Source: DATAPE01 sp034667545 (GTDB taxonomy: Bacteria; Actinomycetota; CADDZG01; WHSQ01). Taken from it: 64,000 bases of DNA. The position numbers were made by a program, and so were the translations under genes. The notes beneath the pieces were generated by a model. The model searched no databases. It was not told where the DNA came from and saw only the letters and a list, made by a program, of their open reading frames with translations. Numbering within the stretch: position 1 is the stretch's first letter; every line of letters begins with the position of its first letter. Where the stretch lies: positions 22,250-86,249 of the forward strand of contig JAXDJR010000073.1 of the NCBI GenBank assembly GCA_034667545.1. Reading direction: 5' to 3'. Below are positions 33,652 through 41,766 of the stretch, piece after piece.

Positions 33652-34707
33652 GTGGGGGGCCGCCTGCGTGTTGGGAACCTTGTGACCGAGACAAAGACCT
33701 TGGATATCAGCGTTCGCTCTGATGCCGCCTGCTTCGACATGCCGGAATGGGGCCGGCTGCTGTCGCTCGACCCCAACCGCCACGTATTTGCGACCCCCGA
33801 GTGGAACCGGCTCTGGTGGGAGGAGTTCAAGACTGGCAAGGACCTACTGGTGCTTCTCGTTCGAAGGGGGCCGGAGGTCGCCGCGATCGCCCCTCTCTAC
33901 AGGAAACGCGAAGAGGGCAGGCACGTGCTTCGCTTCGTTGGCGGCATCGACCTGACGGACTACCTCGGACCGATCTGCTCACGGGAGGACCGGGAAGAGG
34001 TCGCCGACGCGTTAGTTGCCTGGTTACAGACGAACGAAGTCGAGTGGGATGAGTTCGACGCTCACAACATGCTTGTTCCGTTCGGGTTCGCCGAATACCT
34101 CGTGGAGAGTGCAGACCGTCACGGCCTGGACTTCGCTCTATCGCAGGAAGAGACCTCCGCGCTGTTGCCCCTGCCGTCTGATTGGGATGAGTACCTGGCC
34201 GGTCTGGCATCCAAGGACCGCCACGAGCTCCGGCGCAAGATGCGCAGATTCGCTCGCGAGAATCCCGAAGCCAGCATCCGGGGGGCGACCGAAGAAACAC
34301 TGACAAACGATCTCCAGGTGTTCGTAGACATGCACCGCGGCGCGGAAGGCCACAAGGGTCATTTCATGGGACCGGACATGGCTACGTTCTTCGAGCGCGT
34401 CGCGCGGCTCTTCCACGAACGGGGATGGCTTCGGCTCGATTTGCTCGAGATAGGTGACCGTGCAGTGGCGTCGACCTTTAGCTTCGAACTCGACAACACT
34501 TTCTACCTGTACAACTCCGCTTACGAGCCAGACGCTGCCCGGCTCTCTCCGGGGCTGGTGCTAGCTGCCCAGCTGGTGCAGCGCTCCATCCAAGATGGAT
34601 TGCACTGGTTCGATTTCCTGCGGGGGCCGGAGCGCTATAAGTACCAACTGGGTGCCCAAGCTCTGCCCTTGAACAATGTGCGGCTCTTGAATCCCGGGGC
34701 CAGGTGA
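33652..34707 (+). CDS. FemAB/CelD-like GNAT acyltransferase (Acetyltransf_6)
   Basis: The 351-residue protein has the two-part GNAT/FemAB architecture: RHVFATPEWNRLWWEEFKTG near the N-terminus, the central SKDRHELRRKMRRFAREN segment typical of the CelD/BcsL-like Acetyltransf_6 family, and the late GDRAVASTFSFELDNTFYLYNSAYEP and GLHWFDFLRGPERYKYQLGA. Such proteins acylate or aminoacylate surface polysaccharides or lipids. The start is a GTG with GGGAG about nine bases upstream; a second GTG at 33682 is possible. The last codon overlaps the glycosyltransferase start (GTGA), so the two are co-translated and probably act on the same glycan or glycolipid. Confidence 0.75.
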   Translation: MGGRLRVGNLVTETKTLDISVRSDAACFDMPEWGRLLSLDPNRHVFATPEWNRLWWEEFKTGKDLLVLLVRRGPEVAAIAPLYRKREEGRHVLRFVGGIDLTDYLGPICSREDREEVADALVAWLQTNEVEWDEFDAHNMLVPFGFAEYLVESADRHGLDFALSQEETSALLPLPSDWDEYLAGLASKDRHELRRKMRRFARENPEASIRGATEETLTNDLQVFVDMHRGAEGHKGHFMGPDMATFFERVARLFHERGWLRLDLLEIGDRAVASTFSFELDNTFYLYNSAYEPDAARLSPGLVLAAQLVQRSIQDGLHWFDFLRGPERYKYQLGAQALPLNNVRLLNPGAR

Positions 34708-35978
34708 GCGTGGATCTCGCCATCGAACCTCGCAACGTCCTTAACCGGATCGCGCTCATCTCTTACCATTCGTCGCCCCTCGCAGAGCCTGGAGCCGGAG
34801 ATGCCGGCGGCATGAGTGTTTACGTGCGGCAGACTGCCGAAGCACTGGCGCAGCGTTCGGTTCGCACCGATATCTATACGCGCCGAACGGTAGAGCTACC
34901 TCGCGTCATCGAACTTTTTCCCGGCGTGCGTGTGATCTGTGTTGATGCAGGGCCGTTTGACGCAGCCAAGGAGGACTTGACCAGGTATCTTCCGGACTTC
35001 ACCGCGGGCGTGTCCGCGTTCGCCGCGAGCCAGCGCCTTGCCTACGACGTCGTTCATTCACACTACTGGCAGTCAGGGTTGGCCGGAAAAGTTCTCGCCC
35101 GGCGGTGGCACGCCGCGTTCGTACACTCCAATCACACGCTTGGGTTGGTCAAGAACCTGTCCCTTGCCGCCGGAGACCAACCCGAGCCAGAGGCGCGCAT
35201 CCTCGGAGAGGGAGAGGTCGTCGAATCTGCTGATGTCCTGATCACTTCGACCGATGAAGAGTTCCAGGACCTCGCGTGTCTGTACGGCGCTGCTCACGAC
35301 CGACTTAAGACGATCTTTCCGGGAGTGGACCACGGGACGTTCTTTCCAGGCGATCAAGGAGCAGCGCGCGCCGAACTAGGGCTAGGAGACGAGGCGATCC
35401 TGTTGTACGTCGGCCGCGTTCAACCTCTAAAGGGCATCGAGCTTGCTTTACGGGGAGTGGCGAAGTTGGTTTCCCAGCTCGATCGTCCTGTGCGCTTGTT
35501 GGTCGTGGGGGGGCCCAGCGGCCAGACCGGCGAAGAGGAGATGGTCAGGCTAAGACATCTGCGCGACGAGTTGGGGATAGCGGACAACGTGTTGTTTACC
35601 GGCCCTCAACCCCACCCTCGGTTGCCGGTTTTCTATCGCGCGGCAGATGCTGCAGTGGTTGTGTCCCACTCCGAATCGTTTGGTTTGGTTGCCCTCGAGG
35701 CAGCGGCATGTGGCACCCCAGTTGTCGGTACGTCTGTTGGCGGACTCTCCCACATCGTGGGTGATGGCAGGTCCGGTTATCTCCTCGAAGACAGGGTTCC
35801 GTCGCAGTTCGCGGTGCGACTGCGGTCGCTGTTGCAGAATCCCTTGTTGAGGAAGCGGTTCTCCCTCGAAGCAGAACGAGCTGCCGCGCGATTCAGCTGG
35901 ACACGAGCAACGGATGAATTGCTTGCACTGTATGAGTGTCTGGTGAATGAGTCATCGGCAGAGTTGTGTACGTGTTGA
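34704..35978 (+). CDS. GT4 glycosyltransferase, MshA/sucrose-phosphate-synthase-like
   Basis: The 424-residue enzyme starts at GTG overlapping the previous stop. Its N-terminus IALISYHSSPLAEPGAGDAGGMSVYV is close to that of MshA, the D-inositol-3-phosphate glycosyltransferase of mycothiol synthesis (HTSPL-x-QPGTGDAGGMNVYV). The donor domain has LYVGRVQPLKGIELAL and the E-x7-E stretch HSESFGLVALEAAACGTPVVGT. Similar sequences are found in other GT4 enzymes, so mycothiol synthesis is a possibility and not a conclusion; no mshB, mshC or mshD is nearby. The pairing with a FemAB-like acyltransferase suggests surface glycan modification. Confidence 0.75.
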   Translation: MSVDLAIEPRNVLNRIALISYHSSPLAEPGAGDAGGMSVYVRQTAEALAQRSVRTDIYTRRTVELPRVIELFPGVRVICVDAGPFDAAKEDLTRYLPDFTAGVSAFAASQRLAYDVVHSHYWQSGLAGKVLARRWHAAFVHSNHTLGLVKNLSLAAGDQPEPEARILGEGEVVESADVLITSTDEEFQDLACLYGAAHDRLKTIFPGVDHGTFFPGDQGAARAELGLGDEAILLYVGRVQPLKGIELALRGVAKLVSQLDRPVRLLVVGGPSGQTGEEEMVRLRHLRDELGIADNVLFTGPQPHPRLPVFYRAADAAVVVSHSESFGLVALEAAACGTPVVGTSVGGLSHIVGDGRSGYLLEDRVPSQFAVRLRSLLQNPLLRKRFSLEAERAAARFSWTRATDELLALYECLVNESSAELCTC

Positions 35979-36353
35979 TCCGGCGCCACCAAAACGGATA
36001 ACTCGCGAAGAAAACTTGTAGCACTGTGAGCAGGAGATATATCGGTCTACCTGCACCGTTGTCTCCTTGACGATGTTCGGTCGCGGTGGCTATGTTGTCG
36101 CACGTTGCGAGCGGCTAAGAAAACGATCTTCGATCGGGTTTGCAGTTGCTCGGAATGCTAGGCCCCAGAAGCCAAGGTGAAGTTGCGTCTCGTGTGTGGG
36201 GAAGTGCACGAGGTGAGGCGACACCAAAAGTTTCTGGGGCCTCTTTCCGTTTTCTTGCGAGGTTCGGCTACGCGTGGGGTGCGCTGTCTAGTTGCAGGAC
36301 TGCATTCGCTCACTCGGAGCTTGGCGAGGAGTGACGAGGTCGAGCCGGGATCG
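35979..36353. other. Gene-free convergent spacer
   Basis: This 375-base gap between the convergent GT4 and proline dehydrogenase genes has no credible open frame. It contains the long hairpin at 36160-36242 and, upstream, TTGTCG followed about 15 bases later by TAAGAA (around 36115), which could be a weak rightward promoter. Confidence 0.5.
36160..36242 (+). ncRNA. Candidate small RNA or long terminator hairpin
   Basis: An 11-bp perfect outer stem (36160-36170 with 36232-36242; AGGCCCCAGAA with TTCTGGGGCCT) is followed by inner stems GGTG/CACC (36176-36179 with 36222-36225) and CTCGTG/CACGAG (36189-36194 with 36207-36212). The whole forms an 83-base rod with internal loops. T-rich sequence (CTTTCCGTTTTC) follows on the + strand, as in an intrinsic terminator. 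It lies between convergent genes. Confidence 0.45.
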
Positions 36354-37265
36354 CTAGCCGCGCACCATCGAGCGTAGAAAGAAGATGAGGTTGGCCGGCC
36401 TTTCGGCTATGCGTCGCATCAAGTACGGATACCAAGCCGAGCCGAAAGGAACGTAGACCCGCACGCGGCGCCCGTCCTGCGCCAGTTCTTCTTGGAGCGG
36501 CCTGCGAACGCCGTACAGCATCTGGATCTCGAAGCCCCGGTCCCCGGCCCTCGTGCGGTGCGCGGCGTCCCGTGCATGCTCGAGCAGCTTCTCGTCATGA
36601 CTGGCGATCGCGGGGTCCGTTCCGTGCTGAAAGAGCCAGTCGATGAGGAACCGGTACTGTGCGTCGATCTCGCTCTTCTTCTGGAAGGCGACGTCTTCTG
36701 GCTCGGCGTATGCCCCTTTCACAAGGCGGATCTTGGGTCGCAGGTCTCGCATCCGCTCGAGATCCGAGAGAGTGCGCCGTAGGTATGCCTGGATCGCCAG
36801 CCGTATGTCTTCGAATTCGGGCCGAAGCTCGCGATAGACCTCGATGGTCTCGTCGACATAGTGAGACTGCTCCATGTCGATCTCCAAGCTCTTTCCGATC
36901 GCCCGAGCCTCGGTTGCGAGCGTCCTCAGATGGCGAATGCATTGCTCTTTGTCGAAAGCCAAGCCCAGTTGCGTCAATTTGACCGACACGGTGCTGTCGA
37001 TGGGTGTTTCGGTCATCCTTTTCAGTGAGGCCATGTAGTGGTCGGCTGCCGCTCGGGCCCCCGCCGGGTCGACGACGCCCTCTCCCAGGAGGTCCAGGAT
37101 GCCTCCGATGCCCTTGGGATTCAGCTCTTGGATGGCGGAGATGGCGTCCTCGAGTTTGTTGCCCGCGACGAAGCGCGCTACGACCCGCTGGGTGATAGGG
37201 CCATGGGTGATGATGCGTTCGATCTTGGGTTTGTCAGCAACCCAAAGCAGTGACCGGCTTACCAA
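36354..37265 (-). CDS. Proline dehydrogenase (monofunctional, FAD-dependent)
   Basis: The enzyme oxidises proline to pyrroline-5-carboxylate. It has the TIM-barrel signatures SVKLTQLGLAFD, LEIDMEQSHYVD, AIQAYLRRTLSDLE, RLVKGAYAEPEDVAF, ASHDEKLL, FEIQMLYGVR and the C-terminal YVPFGSAWYPYLMRRIAERPAN, where the two Arg bind the proline carboxylate. The TTG start at 37265, with GGGGA seven bases upstream, gives 303 residues and aligns its beginning with the 307-residue Thermus enzyme. The open frame continues upstream to 37529 without family similarity. A strong ribosome-binding site and ATGs just upstream are in another frame (see 37259-37327). The divergent aldehyde dehydrogenase may be its pathway partner. 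Confidence 0.88.
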   Translation of the reverse strand: MVSRSLLWVADKPKIERIITHGPITQRVVARFVAGNKLEDAISAIQELNPKGIGGILDLLGEGVVDPAGARAAADHYMASLKRMTETPIDSTVSVKLTQLGLAFDKEQCIRHLRTLATEARAIGKSLEIDMEQSHYVDETIEVYRELRPEFEDIRLAIQAYLRRTLSDLERMRDLRPKIRLVKGAYAEPEDVAFQKKSEIDAQYRFLIDWLFQHGTDPAIASHDEKLLEHARDAAHRTRAGDRGFEIQMLYGVRRPLQEELAQDGRRVRVYVPFGSAWYPYLMRRIAERPANLIFFLRSMVRG

Positions 37266-37327
37266 ATCGGCGTCCCCTGTTGGCCTGGTGATTCCCTCGA
37301 TGGGTCCGGAATCTTCATCGCCATCAT
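37259..37327 (-). CDS. Putative 22-codon leader peptide ahead of proline dehydrogenase
   Basis: A GAAGGAGG sequence is followed by ATG ATG GCG ATG in a frame different from the dehydrogenase. The small frame ends in TAA, overlapping the TTG start by a few bases (TTGGTAA), so translation could couple directly. The 22-residue peptide contains four Pro. It could be a regulatory leader, or the region could hide a frameshift or sequencing error that separates the real start from the gene. Confidence 0.35.
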   Translation of the reverse strand: MMAMKIPDPSRESPGQQGTPIW

Positions 37328-37422
37328 AGGCAGCGGCCCTCCTTCGTAAACATCGTGCCGGAACCGGAATGGCCTCTAGGATGCTGGGCGCAACCCCAGA
37401 TATGTGCGCAGAGGAGATGAGC

Positions 37423-38910
37423 ATGCGGACCGACTTCGGCAATTTCATAGACGGCCAATGGGTCGATTCGATCTCCGGCGAAACCTTCGAGTCCCGCAAC
37501 CCAGCCGACAGAACGGAGGTGCTGGGCACGTTCGCGCGAGGAGCGGCAGCGGATGTCGACCGTGCGGTGCAGGCCGCGGTGAAGGCCTATCCGGAGTGGA
37601 TGCAGACCCCGGCCCCCACGCGAGCCGACTACGTGCTGAGGGTTGCCCTTCTTCTCGAGGAGCGAAAAGAAGAGCTCTCCGAGGTGATGACCCGCGAGAT
37701 GGGAAAGACGGTCAGGGAGTCGCGGGCGGATGTCCAGGAAGGGATCGACTTCGCGCATTACATGGCCGGCGAGGGACGCCGGGCGATGGGCGAGTCCATC
37801 CCGGCCGAGCTGCCGAACAAGATCTATATGACCGTGCGCCATCCTCTCGGAGTCGTCGGTCTGATCACGCCGTGGAACTTTCCCATCGCTATCCCTCTGT
37901 GGAAGATCGCACCCGCGATCGTGTCGGGATGCACCTCTGTCTTCAAGCCCGCCGAGGACACTCCCCTGTGCGCGTCGCTGCTGGTCGACATGTTCCGAGA
38001 GGTGGGCCTCCCGCCCGGTGTGCTGAACCTGGTGAACGGCTTCGGCGAAGATGCGGGTGCGCCGCTGGTAGACCATCCCGCGGTCGCCGCGATCTCCTTT
38101 ACCGGCTCGCTCGACGTGGGTCGGGCCATCAACGAGCGATGCGCCCGTTCGATGAAGCGGTGCTCTTTGGAGCTTGGGTCCAAGAACGCGTTGATAGTCA
38201 TGCCAGACGCCGAGTTGGACCTTGCCGTGGAAGCATCTGCGTGGGGCGCCTTCGCGACCTCCGGCCAGCGCTGCACCGCCACGTCGCGTTTGATCGTGCA
38301 CGATGACGTACGTTCTGAATTCACCGAACGGCTCTTGGACCGCGTGGGCGGGATGAAGGTGGGGAACGGCCTGGACCCCGACGTGGAGCTTGCTCCCGTG
38401 ATCAATGAGCAACAAAAGAACCGGGTGCTGGAGTACATCTCCGTCGGGCAGCAAGAAGGCGCGAAGGTTTTGACCGGAGGCGAAGAGCTGACCGGTGGGG
38501 ACTATGCCAACGGCTATTTCCTGGCCCCCACGGTCTTCGACGACATGACTCCCGAGATGAGGATCGCCAAGGAAGAAATCTTCGGACCCGTGACGGGCAT
38601 CATGAAGGTGGACTCAGTTGAGGAGGCCATCGCCGTCGCCAATGGCACCAAGTACGGATTGTCCTGCGCGATCTACACGCACAACATCACGAACGTCTTC
38701 AAAGCCGTGCAGCAGCTCGAGTTCGGCGTGGTCTACGTCAATGCCCCCACGATCGGCGCCGAGATCCAGGTTCCCTTCGGCGGCATGAAGAACACGGGTA
38801 ACGGTCATCGCGAAGCTGGACCCCAGGCGATGGATGAGTTCACCGAGTGGAAAACCGTGGGGATCGACTTCTCCGGCAAGCTGCAACGAGCCCAGATGGA
38901 CGAGCTCTAG
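37423..38910 (+). CDS. NAD(P)-dependent aldehyde dehydrogenase (ALDH superfamily)
   Basis: GAGGAG lies six bases before this ATG, giving 495 residues. Catalytic features are complete: GLITPWNFPIAIPLWKIAPA, FTGSLDVGRAI, the general base Glu in LELGSKNALIV and the nucleophile Cys in SGQRCTATSR, followed by EEIFGPVTGI. The sequence resembles the alpha-ketoglutaric semialdehyde/2,5-dioxovalerate branch (ELGSKN) as much as pyrroline-5-carboxylate dehydrogenases. Its divergence from proline dehydrogenase suggests a role in oxidising glutamate semialdehyde, but the substrate is unproven. A -10-like TAGGAT at 37377 precedes a leader of about 35 bases. Confidence 0.88.
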   Translation: MRTDFGNFIDGQWVDSISGETFESRNPADRTEVLGTFARGAAADVDRAVQAAVKAYPEWMQTPAPTRADYVLRVALLLEERKEELSEVMTREMGKTVRESRADVQEGIDFAHYMAGEGRRAMGESIPAELPNKIYMTVRHPLGVVGLITPWNFPIAIPLWKIAPAIVSGCTSVFKPAEDTPLCASLLVDMFREVGLPPGVLNLVNGFGEDAGAPLVDHPAVAAISFTGSLDVGRAINERCARSMKRCSLELGSKNALIVMPDAELDLAVEASAWGAFATSGQRCTATSRLIVHDDVRSEFTERLLDRVGGMKVGNGLDPDVELAPVINEQQKNRVLEYISVGQQEGAKVLTGGEELTGGDYANGYFLAPTVFDDMTPEMRIAKEEIFGPVTGIMKVDSVEEAIAVANGTKYGLSCAIYTHNITNVFKAVQQLEFGVVYVNAPTIGAEIQVPFGGMKNTGNGHREAGPQAMDEFTEWKTVGIDFSGKLQRAQMDEL

Positions 38911-38963
38911 CACCCAGGCGCGTGGATCGGATCGCCTCCCGGGGCTGTCTTGGCGACGGGCAG

Positions 38964-40070
38964 GTGGTTCTCGTCTCCGTCGAGGAGGCCGCGCTCAACT
39001 ACGACTTCGGCAAGAATCACCCCCTTCGCCCCGAGCGCGTGCTCCACACCTATGACAACATCCGGCAGCTCGGGCTCACACGACGACAGAATGTGCGTGA
39101 GGTTGCGTCTCGGTCTGCACGCGACGCCGAAATCGTCGCTGTGCACGATCCAGCGTTCGTAGAAACTGTCCAGGCGATCGACGCGAGCTCGCTTCCTGTC
39201 GCGCGCGGACTCGAGTTCGGCCTGGGGACAACGGACGATCCCATCTTCGCCAATATGCACGCGGCGACCGCAGCCGTCGCCGGTGCTTCGCTGGTTGCTG
39301 CCGAAGAAGTCGCCAGGGGAACCGCCGAGCACGCTTTCAATCCTGCCGGGGGCCTTCATCACGCTCGCAAGCGGGAGGCATCTGGGTTCTGCGTCTACAA
39401 CGATCCGGCGATAGCGATCGCCAAACTTCTTGAGCTGCGCCCCGACTGGCGCGTCATGTACATCGATGTGGACGTCCATCACGGTGATGGCGTGCAGTGG
39501 ATCTTCTATGAAGATCCGCGCGTATGCACGGTCTCGATGCACCAATCCGGGGACTATCTCTATCCGGGAACCGGCTTCGAGGACGAGATGGGGGCGGGGG
39601 CGGGGGCCGGGACCGCGGTCAACGTTCCGCTGATGCCCTACACGGGCGAGGACGATTATCTCTGGGCCTTGGTGGAAGTGATTTCGGGCGTTGCGAATGC
39701 CTTCAGGCCGGACGCGCTCGTCACCCAACTCGGAGGTGATACCCATTTCGGCGATCCGCTGGCGAATCTGGGACTGACGATGCCTGCTTACCCCAAGATG
39801 GCTCGAATCCTCCATGGCGCCGCACACGAGTACGCGTCTGGGCGGTGGGTGGCCACCGGCGGCGGGGGCTACCAGTTCGATGTCATCGTCCCCAGGATCT
39901 GGACGATCCACTTCGCCGAGATGTGCGGAGCCGCCGACGCGATCCCGGAGGAGTGGTTGCAAGACCCTCCCTCGGCAGACGTTTCGAAGAGTTACCGACC
40001 ACAGCTCGAGCGGTCGCTAGCGCGGGTGTTGGAGCAAAGTGTGCCCCTGCTGGAGGCACTCGCCCGGTAG
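38964..40070 (+). CDS. acuC: Class II-type histone deacetylase-like protein (AcuC family)
   Basis: The 368-residue protein has the arginase-fold deacetylase signatures: NYDFGKNHPLRPERVLHTYD, GGLHHARKREASGFCVYND (active-site His pair), MYIDVDVHHGDGVQWIFY (Asp and His Zn ligands) and LGGDTHFGDPLANLGLT. AcuC removes acetyl groups from lysines of proteins such as acetyl-CoA synthetase. The start is uncertain: the GTG at 38964 fits the family N-terminus; another GTG is at 38922 and the open frame reaches 38847, inside the aldehyde dehydrogenase gene. It follows that gene closely and may be co-transcribed. Confidence 0.85.
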   Translation: MVLVSVEEAALNYDFGKNHPLRPERVLHTYDNIRQLGLTRRQNVREVASRSARDAEIVAVHDPAFVETVQAIDASSLPVARGLEFGLGTTDDPIFANMHAATAAVAGASLVAAEEVARGTAEHAFNPAGGLHHARKREASGFCVYNDPAIAIAKLLELRPDWRVMYIDVDVHHGDGVQWIFYEDPRVCTVSMHQSGDYLYPGTGFEDEMGAGAGAGTAVNVPLMPYTGEDDYLWALVEVISGVANAFRPDALVTQLGGDTHFGDPLANLGLTMPAYPKMARILHGAAHEYASGRWVATGGGGYQFDVIVPRIWTIHFAEMCGAADAIPEEWLQDPPSADVSKSYRPQLERSLARVLEQSVPLLEALAR

Positions 40071-40149
40071 ACGGCCGCCCGCCAGATTCAGCCAAGCGTC
40101 GTGGGCGGCCAGACGCGAACCCGCGACCCCCGGCTATCGTTGCCGCGCC

Positions 40150-40536
40150 GTGACACAGCTACATCACTACTTCGCATACTTGATCCCGACTGGTTGGTTG
40201 GTGCTTGCCGTGTGGAGCGGAGCCACCCTCGTGCGCAACAAACCCCCTGCCTCTGCCTTCTGGTCCCTGCTGGCGGTCATGCAGGTGGCCCTGGGGATCC
40301 AGGCGGTCCTGGGCATCATCCTGTTTCTCATGGGTTTCCGGCCGAACTCCAATGGGCCGTCGTGGCTTCATTACATCTACGGACTGATCTTCCCCGTGGT
40401 GGTGCTGGTATTCGCGCACCGGTACGCGCAGAAAGATCGTTTCAAGGACATCCCATGGCTGGTGTTTGGGATCGCGGCTTTCCTTATCGGGTTCGCGACG
40501 ATACGCGCGATCCAAACCGGCCTCGGCATCGATTGA
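40150..40536 (+). CDS. Small four-TM membrane protein of unknown function
   Basis: The 128-residue protein starts at GTG and has four hydrophobic segments: YFAYLIPTGWLVLAVW, FWSLLAVMQVALGIQAVLGIILFL, WLHYIYGLIFPVVVLVFAHRYA and IPWLVFGIAAFLIGFATIRAI. His residues near the membrane ends (LHHYF, WLHYIYG, FAHRYAQ) are conserved-looking and could hold heme or metal, but this is speculation. Its stop overlaps the TTG start of the MarP-like protease (TTGA). Confidence 0.6.
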   Translation: MTQLHHYFAYLIPTGWLVLAVWSGATLVRNKPPASAFWSLLAVMQVALGIQAVLGIILFLMGFRPNSNGPSWLHYIYGLIFPVVVLVFAHRYAQKDRFKDIPWLVFGIAAFLIGFATIRAIQTGLGID

Positions 40537-41711
40537 ACATCGTCGACCTTGTAGTCGTCGTACTTGCAGCGCTCGCTGCTTTCCGGGGGTGGCGGCTCGG
40601 CCTGCTCGGACAGATCTTCGAGTTAGGGGGAGGGTTCGGGGGTCTCGTGGCCGGTCTCTACCTCGGCCCTCACGTCGTGTCGTGGCTTCCCCAGACCGGA
40701 GCCTTGGTGCGTTCGGTGGTGTCGCTTGCGGTGGTGTTCGTGGCCCTGTCCCTCGGTCAAACCGTCGGGTACCTCATCGGCCGGCGGTTCGGTGCTTTCG
40801 CACGACGAGCCAGGCTCAAGATCCCCGATTCTTTCCTGGGCAGCGTGTTTGGGGTGGCGGTGATCTTGGTCTCGTTCTGGTTGATCGGGTCGCTGTTGGT
40901 GCAGGGACCGTCGCGCGCGATCGCACGAGCGTTGCGGGGCTCGCGCCTCCTGTCCTTGACGAACGATGTCCTGCCGAACCCGCCGGACGTTCTCGCCTAC
41001 TTGCGTCAGTACCTCGATACTTCTGGCTTTCCGCAGGTCTTCGCCGGTTTGCCGCGCGCCATCGGGCCTCCCCCGCGACTTCCCTCTAACGCGAAAGCTC
41101 GCCAAGCGGTGCGGAGCGCTACCAAGTCGACGGTGCGCGTGGTGGTCGCGGGATGTGGAGGAACGCAACTCGGCAGCGGTTGGGTGTCGGCTCCCGGTGC
41201 AGTCGTAACGAATGCTCATGTCGTCGCCGGCGGGGACTCGGTGGCTGTCGACGATCGGTCGGGCCGCCACACAGGAACTGTCGTCTTGTTCGATCCCGAG
41301 ATTGACATCGCGGTGATCAGGACGACCGGCCTCGCCGGCCCTTCCTTGCCGCTGGACACCCACAACCTCGAGCGGGGATCACCGGGGGCGACCCTCGGAT
41401 TTCCCGGCGGCATCGCTCACGTCGTAGCCCACCGCGCCGCGGTTTCAGCTCGCTTCGACGCACATGGGAAGGACATCTACGGAAAGCGCGATGTGTTTCG
41501 AGAGGTCTACGAGTTGCGAACCCCCATCCGTCAAGGAGACTCAGGTGGACCGTTCGTGGTTCCGGATGGTCGCGTGGCGGGGGTCGACTTCGCAGCTTCA
41601 ACCACTAACGCAGACATCGGCTACGCGCTGACAGGCTCCACGATCGTCAAAGACGTTAGGAAGGGAAGTGCCCGTTCGACGGGCGTGTCAACCGGCTCGT
41701 GCGTTCACTGA
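40533..41711 (+). CDS. MarP-like membrane-anchored trypsin-type serine protease
   Basis: The 392-residue protein starts at TTG overlapping the previous gene and is close in length to mycobacterial MarP (397). The first 160 residues are four CvpA-like membrane segments (VDLVVVVLAALAAFRGWRLGLLGQIFELGGGFGGL and following). The extracytoplasmic domain has the chymotrypsin-type catalytic triad: His in VVTNAHVVAG, Asp in DPEIDIAVIRT and Ser in RQGDSGGPFVV. MarP helps mycobacteria survive acid and oxidative stress by processing cell-wall hydrolases. The same role is plausible here, with peptidoglycan hydrolases present elsewhere in the window. Confidence 0.88.
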   Translation: MNIVDLVVVVLAALAAFRGWRLGLLGQIFELGGGFGGLVAGLYLGPHVVSWLPQTGALVRSVVSLAVVFVALSLGQTVGYLIGRRFGAFARRARLKIPDSFLGSVFGVAVILVSFWLIGSLLVQGPSRAIARALRGSRLLSLTNDVLPNPPDVLAYLRQYLDTSGFPQVFAGLPRAIGPPPRLPSNAKARQAVRSATKSTVRVVVAGCGGTQLGSGWVSAPGAVVTNAHVVAGGDSVAVDDRSGRHTGTVVLFDPEIDIAVIRTTGLAGPSLPLDTHNLERGSPGATLGFPGGIAHVVAHRAAVSARFDAHGKDIYGKRDVFREVYELRTPIRQGDSGGPFVVPDGRVAGVDFAASTTNADIGYALTGSTIVKDVRKGSARSTGVSTGSCVH

Positions 41712-41753
41712 CTTCGACGTCCACCATCGTCAGGACGGACGTTTGGCCTCCCC

Positions 41754-41759
41754 TAGGAT
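41754..41759 (+). promoter_or_regulatory. -10 box of leaderless promoter for the phosphatase-like gene
   Basis: TAGGAT ends seven bases before the ATG at 41767 and contains most of an earlier in-frame ATG (41758), which argues for the downstream start. Confidence 0.45.
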
Positions 41760-41766
41760 GGCGGCC

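Noticed and set aside
37324..38454. 376-codon open frame antisense to the aldehyde dehydrogenase
   Set aside because: It has no recognisable domain, is rich in Arg, His and Gly as expected of a shadow frame in GC-rich DNA, and the + strand gene has complete catalytic motifs.
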